Source of the DNA: Bacteroidales bacterium UBA6229
GTDB taxonomy: Bacteria > Bacteroidota > Bacteroidia > Bacteroidales > F082
Direction: 5' to 3'
Assembly (NCBI GenBank): GCA_002440975.1
Contig: DJWN01000045.1
Coordinates: 1-61,949, forward strand
Length of the DNA stretch: 61,949 bases
The notes beneath the pieces are model-generated. The model had not been told where the DNA came from, made no database searches, and saw only the letters and a program-made list of their open reading frames with translations. Each line of letters begins with the position of its first letter. The first letter of the stretch is position 1. A program made the translations under genes and the position numbers. Of the stretch, positions 1 to 8,441 are shown in pieces.

Positions 1-103
1 ACAACGAAAACAACGACAACCTTAAAATAGCTGTTTGCTTTTGGCTTTTAGTTTTTGGCTCGTATTGACTTAAGCAACAGATCCTCAATTCCTCAAATCT
101 TCA

Positions 104-160
104 AATCTTCAAATAGTCAAATCTTGAATCTTCAAATAGTCAAATCTTGAATCTTAAATC
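104..160. repeat. Short AT-rich tandem repeat
   Basis: Two perfect copies of a 23-bp unit (104-126 and 127-149) are followed by the start of a third. They lie just downstream of the moaA stop codon, and positions 1-103 hold nothing I recognise. The repeat is built from TCAAATCTT-like words and has no hairpin or reading frame. It is probably a replication-slippage repeat in spacer DNA. Confidence 0.6.
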
Positions 161-169
161 TTTGATCCC

Positions 170-970
170 TCATCCCCCAATATTACTAAACTGATTCAGG
201 TGATTAATCGAACCACAAGCGGGTTTGTTTTGGATGGCCATTCGGTAGGCCTTTTCCACGCCAAGCTCACGCACATTATAGCTCAAATCAGTAAAAAGGC
301 AAGGCTTCAGGTCGCCATTGGCAGTGAGCCTTATGCGGTTGCAGCTGGCACAATGGCCACCATCGCCGCCTTCGACAACGGAAAACTGACCCGTTTCAAG
401 ATTCATTTCTTTGATAAAACGTACTTGCAAACCATTGGCATCGGCGAAGGCTTTAACAGCTTGAGCATCTGGTTCGTCATGATTGTTTTTGATTACGCAA
501 TTAAGCTTGATGGGTGTTAAACCAGCTTTCTGCGCAGCTTCAATTCCATTAAAAACATCTTCAACATTGCCGAGGCGTGTGATCCATCTAAATTTTTCGG
601 GGTCAACAGTGTCCAGGCTGATATTCACACGTTTCAAACCGGCTTCGGCCAGTTGCTGAGCAAATTTCGGCAACAAAATACCATTGGTTGTCATGCCGAA
701 ATCCTTGAGGCCGGGCAGCTTGGCAAGCTGTGCCACCAAGTCCACAATTCCTTTGCGCACCAAGGGTTCTCCGCCCGTGATGCGTATTTTGCTTACCCCA
801 TGAGCCACAGCAAAACCTGCTACTTCCAATATCTCTTCAAAACTCAGAATCTGCTCGTGTGGAAGCGGTTTCACACCTTCTTCGGGCATACAGTAGCGGC
901 AACGCAGGTTACAGCGGTCAGTAACCGAAATCCGCAGATAAGTAATTTTACGGTTATATGAATCGTACAT
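170..970 (-). CDS. moaA: GTP 3',8-cyclase MoaA, short form
   Basis: Radical SAM enzyme for the first step of molybdenum cofactor synthesis, GTP to 3',8-cyclo-7,8-dihydro-GTP. From the ATG at 970 the protein has 264 residues. The first [4Fe-4S] site is C20/C24/C27 and the SAM-binding GGEP is at 66-69. The second, substrate-side cluster is C205/C208/C222, and the protein ends in Gly-Gly as MoaA requires. The family usually has about 320-340 residues. The shortage lies between about residues 190 and 205, where the loop before the second cluster is nearly absent, while every cofactor ligand is kept. I chose the start at 970, not 1018, because AAAGGAG lies just upstream of it. The gene overlaps moeA by 17 bp, so the two are co-transcribed. 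Confidence 0.88.
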   Translation of the reverse strand: MYDSYNRKITYLRISVTDRCNLRCRYCMPEEGVKPLPHEQILSFEEILEVAGFAVAHGVSKIRITGGEPLVRKGIVDLVAQLAKLPGLKDFGMTTNGILLPKFAQQLAEAGLKRVNISLDTVDPEKFRWITRLGNVEDVFNGIEAAQKAGLTPIKLNCVIKNNHDEPDAQAVKAFADANGLQVRFIKEMNLETGQFSVVEGGDGGHCASCNRIRLTANGDLKPCLFTDLSYNVRELGVEKAYRMAIQNKPACGSINHLNQFSNIGG

Positions 971-2126
971 GAACTTTATCTCCTTTTTGCATTTCTGTTG
1001 CCCCGATGGGAACTTCAAAAATCACATTGGCAGCCGAAAGCGCATTGATATGTGCCGAACCATGATAACCTACCGGATTCACCCCATCATCATCCAAAAT
1101 TGCCGGAATAAAAGCCAGTCGCGCCGAACGCTTGCGTTTGTAATCCACTGCCAGCGGAAATTTAAAACGTTTGGCAGTGTAGGCAAAGCCCATCAAGCGG
1201 TAAATCATCGGCTTGGCCAGCAGTTCAAAAATATTGAATGATGAAATGGGATTACCTGGTAAGGCCATCACAAATTTATTTCCCGATCGTCCAAAAACTG
1301 TGGGTTTGCCGGGTTGCACTGCAATGGTCTGAAACCTGATATCAAACTGCAGCTTTTGCAATACCGCAGGGATGAAGTCGAAATCACCCATCGAAATACC
1401 TCCCGAGAGCAAAATCACATCCGACCATGCGTAGGCTTCGCGAATCATACGTTCCGAATCCTCAGCGGTGTCAGGAATAATACCACCATAACGTACTTCG
1501 CAACCTATGCGACCGGCCTGATTGACCAGCTGTATCCCGTTGCTGTTGCGGATTTTGCCTTGTTCGGGTTGTTGTTCGGGTTCAACCAATTCGTCGCCAG
1601 TACTAAAAACTGTGACACGTGCTTTCTGGTAAACCATTATTTCAGTAGCACCCACAGCAGCCATCACGGCCTGATGCTGTGGTGCAATAAGGGTATTGGA
1701 TTGCAGCACAACTTCACCTGATTTGATGTCTTCGGCTTTATAAGCAATATTATTTTTAGTTTTCTGATTCAGGACTTTAACCTTTCCATCTTGCAAAAGT
1801 CGGGTTTCTTCCACCATCACCACGCAATCAGCACCTTCGGGCAACATAGCACCTGTCATAATTTTTGCACATTTACCCTCCATAATGATCTTTTGCGGAA
1901 CCTTACCGGCAGCGATTGTTTCAACGATCTCTAAAGGTTTTTCGAGATCGGCTCTGCGACAGGCAAAACCATCCACAGCAGCTTTATCAAAAGGAGGCAT
2001 ATGGATATCGCTCGAAACATTTTGAGCCAACACCCTGCCAAGGCTTTCTAATAGTGGGATTTTTTCCTTACCTAGTGTTGGACTAGCCTTCGTTACCTGA
2101 TCAAGGGCTTGTTCGAATGTGATCAT
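954..2126 (-). CDS. moeA: Molybdopterin molybdenumtransferase MoeA
   Basis: Inserts molybdate into adenylated molybdopterin, the last step of basic molybdenum cofactor synthesis, in the cytoplasm. The 390-residue length is normal. The MoeA core is visible: FSTGDELVEP near residue 175, LSGGISMGDFDF near 245 (the MoCF_biosynth signature) and MALPGNPISS near 290. A C-terminal beta domain ends the protein. The gene is first in a moeA-moaA operon; its 3' end overlaps moaA. The remaining cofactor genes (moaC, moaE, mog) are not in the window. A perfect -7 element on the minus strand lies just upstream. Confidence 0.95.
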   Translation of the reverse strand: MITFEQALDQVTKASPTLGKEKIPLLESLGRVLAQNVSSDIHMPPFDKAAVDGFACRRADLEKPLEIVETIAAGKVPQKIIMEGKCAKIMTGAMLPEGADCVVMVEETRLLQDGKVKVLNQKTKNNIAYKAEDIKSGEVVLQSNTLIAPQHQAVMAAVGATEIMVYQKARVTVFSTGDELVEPEQQPEQGKIRNSNGIQLVNQAGRIGCEVRYGGIIPDTAEDSERMIREAYAWSDVILLSGGISMGDFDFIPAVLQKLQFDIRFQTIAVQPGKPTVFGRSGNKFVMALPGNPISSFNIFELLAKPMIYRLMGFAYTAKRFKFPLAVDYKRKRSARLAFIPAILDDDGVNPVGYHGSAHINALSAANVIFEVPIGATEMQKGDKVHVRFI

Positions 2127-2139
2127 TTACTTTTTTCTA

Positions 2140-2147
2140 CAAAAGTA
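2140..2147 (-). promoter_or_regulatory. Promoter -7 element of moeA-moaA
   Basis: On the minus strand this reads TACTTTTG, a perfect match to the Bacteroidota -7 consensus TAnnTTTG, and lies 14 bp upstream of the moeA ATG. I see no molybdenum-cofactor riboswitch; the leader would be too short for one. Confidence 0.55.
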
Positions 2148-2214
2148 CATCAAATCCAAAAACCAGGGCTTCGTGAATAAGCTTTGGCACAGGAATGAAG
2201 AAATTCAAATGATG

Positions 2215-4440
2215 CTACTGTTTGATGAATCTACCATACAACACAGCCTGAGAATGTTTCATTCGCAGCAGATAAACGCCGGGCTTAAAACCTGAAATAT
2301 CCAATTCAAATGCTTTTGTAGATGAGGTCAGTTGGAGCTGCTTTACTAATTTTCCCGACAAAGAAAATACCTCGAGGCTGAGATGTTTCTCAAATTTTGG
2401 TGGTAGTTCAACATACACCTTTTCGTTTGCTGGATTTGGGCTTAACTTTAATTCCTGAACATAATCCGGAGACGAAAATCCAGGCAATACCTCAGCCGTT
2501 CCATTAAAAAACTCAAGTCCGCCACTGTAGTTTCCTACAATCAATCCGTGTTTTCCTTCCTCATCTGGCGGAAGAACTTCCACTGAGGTTCGCATACCCC
2601 GGTCGCTTTTCGCTGCCGAAAAACCAAATAACTCCTCAAAACGGTCTGAAGCCTGGAAAGTGCCTTCAAGATTTCCATCGATTCCCTCAAACAAATACAA
2701 TTTTCCTTGCTCCGATCCTGTTAACAGCATGGTTTCGTCATCCGCAGTCCGGAAAAACTTTGGGGTGCTGTATCCATCATACGATAAGCCATAGTCTGTA
2801 ACATTTACTTCGCCCAGAAAGTCAGTAACCAAATTGAAAATAAGCCCGATGCTTGACTCGCTACCCTGATAACAACTGATCTTCCCGTCTTTTTTACCAA
2901 TAATCATATCTAATATTCCATCCCTGTCGAGGTCGAATAGCTGGGGGGTCGAATAACTGCCTACATCAATCTGCAGGAAGCTTTGGGCTGCTTCCACAAA
3001 AATCCCATTTGCCTGTTGCTGTAAATAAATCAAGGTTCCCTGTTCATTACCAACTAATAAATCAGGTCTGTCATCCCCATTCAGGTCTCCAGCCGCAGGA
3101 TAAAATCCGCGAAGATTCATCGGAAGCAGGTTACCGACATCATTATTTTCGAGTTTAAAAATGTCAGTATCTTCTGTTGAACTTCCTTTGAAAAAACTCA
3201 GCTGCGACCGCTGTCTCGAGAAGAGCGTACCATTCACATACCACGAATACTGATAGCTCCCATAGTTTCCGACGATCAGATCCTTTGTGCCGTCACCATC
3301 CAGATCGGCCAGCAAAGGATACGCTCCTGAACCAAAATCCAGCATCTCCTCCTGTAAAAAATCCTTTTGATACAACACAAAGTGAGGCTCATTTTCTGTG
3401 CCTTCATTCAGGTATAACCACACATTATCAACATTCTCAGTCACTTCGTAGTTGGGATCAAAAGGAGAAACCAGCATATCTGTCAGCCCGTCGTTATTCA
3501 CATCCGTAAAATAAGGCAAAGGCATCGAAAACAACCTCACAGGAGTGCTGTAAGCTGGAAACGCCGTATCCTGATGAATCATAAATGCCTGATCCACAGT
3601 TCCGCCATTGGTAAACATCGTAATGCCCGGATAATCCACATCGGCGAGCAAAAGCTCGGGCAGGCCGTCGTTGTTGAGGTCTTTCACACCAAAAGTAGCA
3701 CCCCGGTGCCGAAGTGTACGCTCACTGGCAAGGATTTCCCTGTTAAACAAACAGGTATCCACATACATCTCATTAGTTTCTTCATTCTCGGCCACCCTCC
3801 CCCAGCAAAAATCTGTTCGTTCGTAAACCAGGGAATCAGCATGTCCGTATAACTCCATTGAAAGATTGGTATGCAGTTCGATAAAAGTGCCCAACGACCA
3901 AAAACTAAGTAAATCCAGATCGCCATCCCCATCCACATCTGTCAGGGCAGGATAATCGGCATTGGTAGCCAGGATATTTACATAACCACCACCCTGAAAA
4001 GAAGTGAGATAGGGGCTCACCACCAACTCAAATTCAGGAGGATAAGTACCCAAATGACGATAAACCTTGATGCCTGCCCAACCTTTTGAATAAGTGAAAA
4101 TATCTTCAAAGCCATCACCGTCATAATCCACAAAAATCACCCATTCGTCAAAATCAGGGAAAAAACTGACATATTGTGGTGCAATTTCATAATCGATCTC
4201 AGCCTGAATTCCCTTATTCAGATAGGTAAGCAAACGATTTCCCCTCCTGTCAAAAACCAACAAATCCTGTTTACCGTCTCCATCCAGGTCCATACGGCCA
4301 AACTGACAGGCATCCAGGCCACCAGCCCAGGGATGTTTGAGTGCTTCATCATCCTGATTATTAACCCGATATTGAGCTTGTATGGCATGACTTAAAAAGC
4401 AACTAAAAATAAAAACCCACAAAATCTTTGTTTGCATCAT
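2215..4440 (-). CDS. Secreted FG-GAP/VCBS repeat protein with T9SS type A sorting domain
   Basis: 741 residues with an N-terminal signal peptide (basic start, hydrophobic core to about residue 22, AQ cleavage). The body carries many FG-GAP/VCBS blades with acidic calcium-type loops such as DLDGDGKQDLL, DYDGDGFEDIF, DVDGDGDLDLL and DLNGDDRPDLL, so a beta-propeller is expected. The last 75 residues (LSPNPANEKVYVE ... GVYLLRMKH) are a type A T9SS sorting domain, so the protein should cross the outer membrane and be anchored or released at the surface. No catalytic motif is visible; binding of a polymer or another cell is an inference from the fold. Transcribed alone and divergently from the regulator at 4549. 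Confidence 0.85.
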   Translation of the reverse strand: MMQTKILWVFIFSCFLSHAIQAQYRVNNQDDEALKHPWAGGLDACQFGRMDLDGDGKQDLLVFDRRGNRLLTYLNKGIQAEIDYEIAPQYVSFFPDFDEWVIFVDYDGDGFEDIFTYSKGWAGIKVYRHLGTYPPEFELVVSPYLTSFQGGGYVNILATNADYPALTDVDGDGDLDLLSFWSLGTFIELHTNLSMELYGHADSLVYERTDFCWGRVAENEETNEMYVDTCLFNREILASERTLRHRGATFGVKDLNNDGLPELLLADVDYPGITMFTNGGTVDQAFMIHQDTAFPAYSTPVRLFSMPLPYFTDVNNDGLTDMLVSPFDPNYEVTENVDNVWLYLNEGTENEPHFVLYQKDFLQEEMLDFGSGAYPLLADLDGDGTKDLIVGNYGSYQYSWYVNGTLFSRQRSQLSFFKGSSTEDTDIFKLENNDVGNLLPMNLRGFYPAAGDLNGDDRPDLLVGNEQGTLIYLQQQANGIFVEAAQSFLQIDVGSYSTPQLFDLDRDGILDMIIGKKDGKISCYQGSESSIGLIFNLVTDFLGEVNVTDYGLSYDGYSTPKFFRTADDETMLLTGSEQGKLYLFEGIDGNLEGTFQASDRFEELFGFSAAKSDRGMRTSVEVLPPDEEGKHGLIVGNYSGGLEFFNGTAEVLPGFSSPDYVQELKLSPNPANEKVYVELPPKFEKHLSLEVFSLSGKLVKQLQLTSSTKAFELDISGFKPGVYLLRMKHSQAVLYGRFIKQ

Positions 4441-4548
4441 GATAAATTATATTTATGAATCAAAATTAAACATAAAAACACAAATCTATTCTGGAAGACT
4501 GCCTGCAAGTCAGGAAAAATCAATATTTTCGCAGCAAAGCACTGGATT

Positions 4549-5712
4549 ATGCCCCGAATATTAATTATTGATGACGAACAAAGCATTCGACGCACTTTGC
4601 GAGAGATTCTGGAATACGAGAAATACCAGGTAGAGGATGCCGAAACAGGTATGGAAGGAATTTTAAAAATCAAAGAGCAGGAGTTTGATGCGATTTTATG
4701 CGACATCAAAATGCCCGAGATGGACGGCATCGAAACCCTGGAAGCCATCAAGCAAATTACTGACTGCCCGGTGATCATGATTTCGGGACATGGCACCATC
4801 GAAACTGCCGTCGAAGCCATCAAAAAAGGGGCTTACGACTATATCGCCAAGCCACCCGATCTGAACCGGCTGCTGATCACCATCAAAAATGCGCTCGACA
4901 AATCTAAGCTCATCACCGAGACCAAAGCATTAAAAAAAGCGGTGAGCAAACAAAATGAGATGGTAGGCCGGTCGGCCACAATGGAAGAAATACGAGAAAT
5001 GATTCAAAAGGTGGCTCCAACTGCTGCCAGGGTACTCATTACCGGCGAAAACGGAACGGGAAAAGAACTTGTTGCCCGCCAGCTGCACGAGCTGAGTCAG
5101 CGTTCGTACGCTCCTTTCATAGAAGTGAATTGCGCTGCCATTCCATCCGAACTGATCGAAAGCCAGTTGTTTGGGCACGAAAAAGGAGCTTTTACCTCAG
5201 CCATCAAACAGCGTAAAGGCGATTTTGAGCTGGCACATGGTGGCACTTTGTTTTTGGACGAGATCGGCGATATGAGTCTCTCGGCTCAGGCCAAAGTACT
5301 GAGGGCTTTACAGGAAAACAAAATCACACGCGTTGGAGGCGAAAAAGAGATTCCGGTTGATGTAAGGATCATCGCTGCCACTAACAAAAACCTAAAAGAA
5401 GAGATTGAGAAGGGACGGTTTCGTGAAGATCTCTACCACCGCATCAGCGTAATCCTGATCCGTGTTCCACCATTGCGCGAAAGAGCCGATGACATCCCGC
5501 TGTTGGTAAAACACTTTGTTGCACTCAGTTGCGAAAAGATGGGTAAAGCTCTCCCTCAAATCACCGATGATGCAATCACTGAAATGCAGCAATACAAATG
5601 GACAGGTAATATCCGCGAGCTGCATAACGCCATTGAACGACTTGTGATTCTTGGCGGATCGGTGATCAACGATCAAACGGTTAAACAATATGCCCGCCCA
5701 TTAAATAATTGA
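4549..5712 (+). CDS. NtrC-family sigma-54 response regulator lacking a DNA-binding domain
   Basis: 387 residues. The receiver domain (1-120) has acidic pocket D8/D9, phosphoacceptor D52, T/S79 and K101. The AAA+ domain (about 140-370) has Walker A GENGTGKE at 166-173, the sigma-54 loop as GAFTSA at 213-218 instead of GAFTGA, Walker B near 236 and an arginine-finger region. The protein stops about 20 residues after the WTGNIREL segment, where other NtrC proteins have a Fis-type helix-turn-helix; none is present. It may therefore activate sigma-54 polymerase from solution or through a partner. No histidine kinase gene is adjacent. TATTTTCG at 4524-4531 could be its -7 element. Confidence 0.9.
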   Translation: MPRILIIDDEQSIRRTLREILEYEKYQVEDAETGMEGILKIKEQEFDAILCDIKMPEMDGIETLEAIKQITDCPVIMISGHGTIETAVEAIKKGAYDYIAKPPDLNRLLITIKNALDKSKLITETKALKKAVSKQNEMVGRSATMEEIREMIQKVAPTAARVLITGENGTGKELVARQLHELSQRSYAPFIEVNCAAIPSELIESQLFGHEKGAFTSAIKQRKGDFELAHGGTLFLDEIGDMSLSAQAKVLRALQENKITRVGGEKEIPVDVRIIAATNKNLKEEIEKGRFREDLYHRISVILIRVPPLRERADDIPLLVKHFVALSCEKMGKALPQITDDAITEMQQYKWTGNIRELHNAIERLVILGGSVINDQTVKQYARPLNN

Positions 5713-5739
5713 CAACAACAGAAAGATTATGTAACTTTG
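5709..5739 (+). promoter_or_regulatory. Promoter of ssrA
   Basis: TTG at 5709-5711 and a perfect -7 element TAACTTTG at 5732-5739, 20 bp apart, fit the Bacteroidota promoter. Transcription would begin near 5746, leaving a leader of about 45 nt before the mature tmRNA, to be removed by RNase P. Confidence 0.6.
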
Positions 5740-5790
5740 CAATCCTTTTTCGGCACGGTTTCTGTGAGCGAAATGAGGAAATAATCATTT

Positions 5791-6187
5791 GGGGCTGATC
5801 GGTTTTGACAGCAAGATGAATGGTTATGTAAGCATGCCGAGCCTTGCGATGACGCTCGCTAATCTTGATCGCACAACACAATTGGCGAAACTAACTACGC
5901 TCTCGCTGCGTAATCGAAGTTCAGTAGATTACTGCTTCATCCCGATGCAAGGCAACGGGACGAGACATCCCGCAGGTGGACATGCCTGATTCCGGCCTGA
6001 TCACGGGGTGCTAATCAAATTCAGGATAGGTCTGCAATTGCTTCGCTTGCCAACCGAAAAAACAGAAGCTAAGTGGCAGCTCAGGAAGTCTGTATCCTTG
6101 CAGCCAACGAAAATTAAGCACAGAATAAGCATGTAGAAAGCTTAATGATTCCTTGTTTGGACCAGGGTTCGAATCCCTGCAGCTCCA
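5791..6187 (+). ncRNA. ssrA: tmRNA (ssrA)
   Basis: Rescues ribosomes stalled on broken mRNA and tags the product for proteolysis. The 5' end GGGGCTG pairs with CAGCTCC at 6180-6186 to form the acceptor stem, and A6187 is the discriminator base. The T arm GGTTCGAATCC is at 6166-6176. CCA is not encoded and must be added. The tag frame starts at GGC 5884 and reads Gly-Glu-Thr-Asn-Tyr-Ala-Leu-Ala-Ala, ending at TAA 5911-5913; with the alanine from the charged tmRNA this is the tag type known from Bacteroidota. At about 397 nt the length is usual for a one-piece tmRNA. The 3' end abuts a repeat that recurs 462 bp downstream. Confidence 0.96.
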
Positions 6188-6264
6188 CAACACAGCAAGA
6201 GAAAGAGTAGTGAGCATACAGGAAATCCCTCTTGCTCATTACTCTCACTCACACTTCTTCAATC
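6184..6264. repeat. Long direct repeat, left copy, starting in the ssrA 3' end
   Basis: 81 bp, matched by 83 bp at 6646-6728. Both copies begin TCCACAA, the left one using the last four bases of tmRNA, and both end CACTTCTTCAATC. The middle is a hairpin, GAGTAGTGAGCA paired with TGCTCATTACTC (one mismatch), around a loop of about 16 nt. The two copies flank the four-helix-bundle gene. The arrangement resembles attL/attR or a duplicated unit, but no integrase is present. Confidence 0.8.
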
Positions 6265-6294
6265 CCTGAGTATAAAAAATAGCCAATCTGTCAT

Positions 6295-6645
6295 ATGTTT
6301 GATTTTGAAAAACTTGATGTTTATCATAAAGCTAAACAGCTTAATAAAAAGGTTTTTTTGTTTTTAAAATCAATAAAAACAGTCAGATCAACAAATGATC
6401 AGTTAAGGAGAGCAAGTTTTAGCATCATGCTCAATATTGCAGAAGGCTCAGGAAGATACTCGAAAGCTGATAAACGTAACTTTTATGTGATTGCCCGTGG
6501 TTCTGTCTTCGAATGTGTAGCAATTTTTGACTACATGAAAGATATTCAAGCAATAGATCAAGACACTTTTATCACGTTTTACAATGATTTTGAGGAGCTA
6601 TCCAGAATGCTGTTTTCGATGATAAAAAATCTGAGTCTGAAATAA
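6295..6645 (+). CDS. Four-helix-bundle protein (S23 / 23S intervening-sequence type)
   Basis: 116 residues, the usual size for this family, with its pattern of an FEKLDVY start, QLRRASFSIMLNIAEGSGR in the second helix and an all-helical C-terminal half. Relatives occur as open reading frames in 23S rRNA intervening sequences and as scattered solitary genes; their function is not established. Here the gene sits between two direct repeats of 81 and 83 bp and follows ssrA, a common integration site. Its stop codon lies directly against the right repeat. The setting suggests a small mobile or duplicated unit. Confidence 0.85.
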   Translation: MFDFEKLDVYHKAKQLNKKVFLFLKSIKTVRSTNDQLRRASFSIMLNIAEGSGRYSKADKRNFYVIARGSVFECVAIFDYMKDIQAIDQDTFITFYNDFEELSRMLFSMIKNLSLK

Positions 6646-6728
6646 TCCACAAGACAGCAAGAGCAAGAGTAGTGAGCATAGAGGGATTTCCCTGTATGCT
6701 CAATACTCACACTCACACTTCTTCAATC
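6646..6728. repeat. Long direct repeat, right copy, with inverted hairpin core
   Basis: 83 bp, about 85 percent identical to 6184-6264 in its outer parts. The hairpin arms are GAGTAGTGAGCATA and TATGCTCAATACTC. The loop here reads GAGGGATTTCCCTG, which matches the reverse complement of the left copy's loop better than its direct reading. So the flanks are direct repeats while the core is inverted. The spacer from here to guaA (6729-6885) shows nothing else. Confidence 0.78.
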
Positions 6729-6885
6729 TGACTATTAATCGTTCTATCCAATTAAAAACAAAATCAATTATCAGAAAACCGGCTATTCTGCGTTAGCTCT
6801 TTAGCAATCTGCCCAAATGGAAAAACAATCCTTGACTGATAGCTTCATTTTGAGTTAATTTGCAGAATAATATCACCCAAACCAT

Positions 6886-8415
6886 ATGCAAGAAAGCATT
6901 CTGATTCTCGATTTTGGTTCGCAATACACGCAGCTGATAGCCAGAAGAGTACGCGAACTTAATGTGTATTGTGAAATCCATCCTTTCAATAAAATCCCAA
7001 ACCTTGATGCCAATGTCAAAGGTGTGATTCTTTCGGGAAGCCCTTTTTCGGTGCGTGATAAAGATGCTCCGGTACCGGATCTGTCCGACATCCGTGGAAA
7101 AATACCTTTACTCGGGGTTTGCTATGGCGCACAATACCTGGCACAGGCCGATGGCGGACTGGTTGAACCCAGCAAAATTCGCGAATATGGTCGTGCCAGG
7201 CTCAATTTTATTGATCAGGATTGTATGCTGGTCAAAAGTATGCATCATGGCAGTCAGGTGTGGATGTCGCATGGCGACACCATACTGAATCTGCCGTCCG
7301 ATTTCGAAATCATCGCCTCAACCAATGATGTGCAGGTGGGTGGTTATCAGGTTAAAGGTGAACAAACTTATGGAATTCAGTTCCATCCCGAAGTGTATCA
7401 TTCCACAGAAGGCATGACTTTGCTCAAAAACTTTGTTGTGGATATCTGCGGCTGTGAGCAAAGCTGGACACCGGATTCATTTATCGAAACACAGGTAAAG
7501 CAACTCAGCGAACAGTTGGGCAGCAACAAGGTAGTGCTCGGACTGAGCGGTGGTGTCGATTCATCGGTTGCAGCCATGTTATTACATAAAGCCATCGGAA
7601 AAAATCTGTATTGCATTTTTGTTGACAACGGATTGCTGCGTAAGAATGAATTTGAAAAAGTGATCCATTCATACCGCGATCTGGGATTGAACGTAAAAGG
7701 AGTAGATGCCAAATCACGTTTTCTGAATGCGTTGAAAGGAGTGAGCGAGCCCGAACAAAAAAGAAAGATCATCGGAAACACCTTTATCGAAGTGTTTGAT
7801 GAAGAAGCTCATCTGCTTCAGGATGTTAAATGGCTGGGGCAGGGAACTATTTATCCCGATGTGATTGAATCTGTCTCGATAAACGGGCCTTCTGCAACCA
7901 TCAAATCACATCACAATGTTGGAGGTCTGCCCGATTTTATGAAGCTGAAAGTGGTAGAACCGCTCAACACCCTTTTCAAGGATGAGGTACGGATTATTGG
8001 CCGCCAGCTTGGGTTACCGGCTTTCATCATCGACCGGCATCCTTTTCCAGGCCCCGGACTTGGGATTCGAATCCTGGGCGATATAACAGCCGAAAAAGTA
8101 AGTATATTACAGGATGTGGACGACATCTACGTTGAAAGCCTGATCAAACATCAGCTTTATGATAAGGTTTGGCAGGCAGCTGCCATATTGCTGCCCGTTC
8201 AGTCGGTTGGTGTGATGGGTGATGAACGCACCTACGAAAATGTTGTGGCTTTGCGTGCCGTGAGCTCTACCGATGGCATGACAGCCGACTGGTCGCACCT
8301 GCCCTACGAATTTCTGGCTGCTGTTTCAAACGAAATCATCAACAAAGTAAAAGGCGTGAACAGAGTGGTTTACGACATCAGCTCCAAGCCACCCGCCACA
8401 ATTGAATGGGAATAA
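6886..8415 (+). CDS. guaA: GMP synthase (glutamine-hydrolysing)
   Basis: Converts XMP, ATP and glutamine to GMP in the cytoplasm. 509 residues, full length. The N-terminal class I glutamine amidotransferase has its nucleophile in LLGVCYGAQ (C79) and the His/Glu pair in QFHPEVYHS near residue 168. The ATP pyrophosphatase domain starts with the PP-loop LSGGVDSS near 223, and the C-terminal dimerisation domain ends in the typical KPPATIEWE. The LysM protein follows after 26 bp, so the two are probably co-transcribed. Confidence 0.97.
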   Translation: MQESILILDFGSQYTQLIARRVRELNVYCEIHPFNKIPNLDANVKGVILSGSPFSVRDKDAPVPDLSDIRGKIPLLGVCYGAQYLAQADGGLVEPSKIREYGRARLNFIDQDCMLVKSMHHGSQVWMSHGDTILNLPSDFEIIASTNDVQVGGYQVKGEQTYGIQFHPEVYHSTEGMTLLKNFVVDICGCEQSWTPDSFIETQVKQLSEQLGSNKVVLGLSGGVDSSVAAMLLHKAIGKNLYCIFVDNGLLRKNEFEKVIHSYRDLGLNVKGVDAKSRFLNALKGVSEPEQKRKIIGNTFIEVFDEEAHLLQDVKWLGQGTIYPDVIESVSINGPSATIKSHHNVGGLPDFMKLKVVEPLNTLFKDEVRIIGRQLGLPAFIIDRHPFPGPGLGIRILGDITAEKVSILQDVDDIYVESLIKHQLYDKVWQAAAILLPVQSVGVMGDERTYENVVALRAVSSTDGMTADWSHLPYEFLAAVSNEIINKVKGVNRVVYDISSKPPATIEWE

Positions 8416-8441
8416 CTTATGTTCAATCAGCACATGATAAA

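Noticed and set aside
104..160. CRISPR-like array
   Set aside because: The repeats are directly adjacent, 23 bp, AT-rich and without spacers; no cas gene is in the window.
5789..5989. Small protein gene across the tmRNA
   Set aside because: It is a chance frame over the tmRNA 5' half. The only translated part of that RNA is the tag at 5884-5913.
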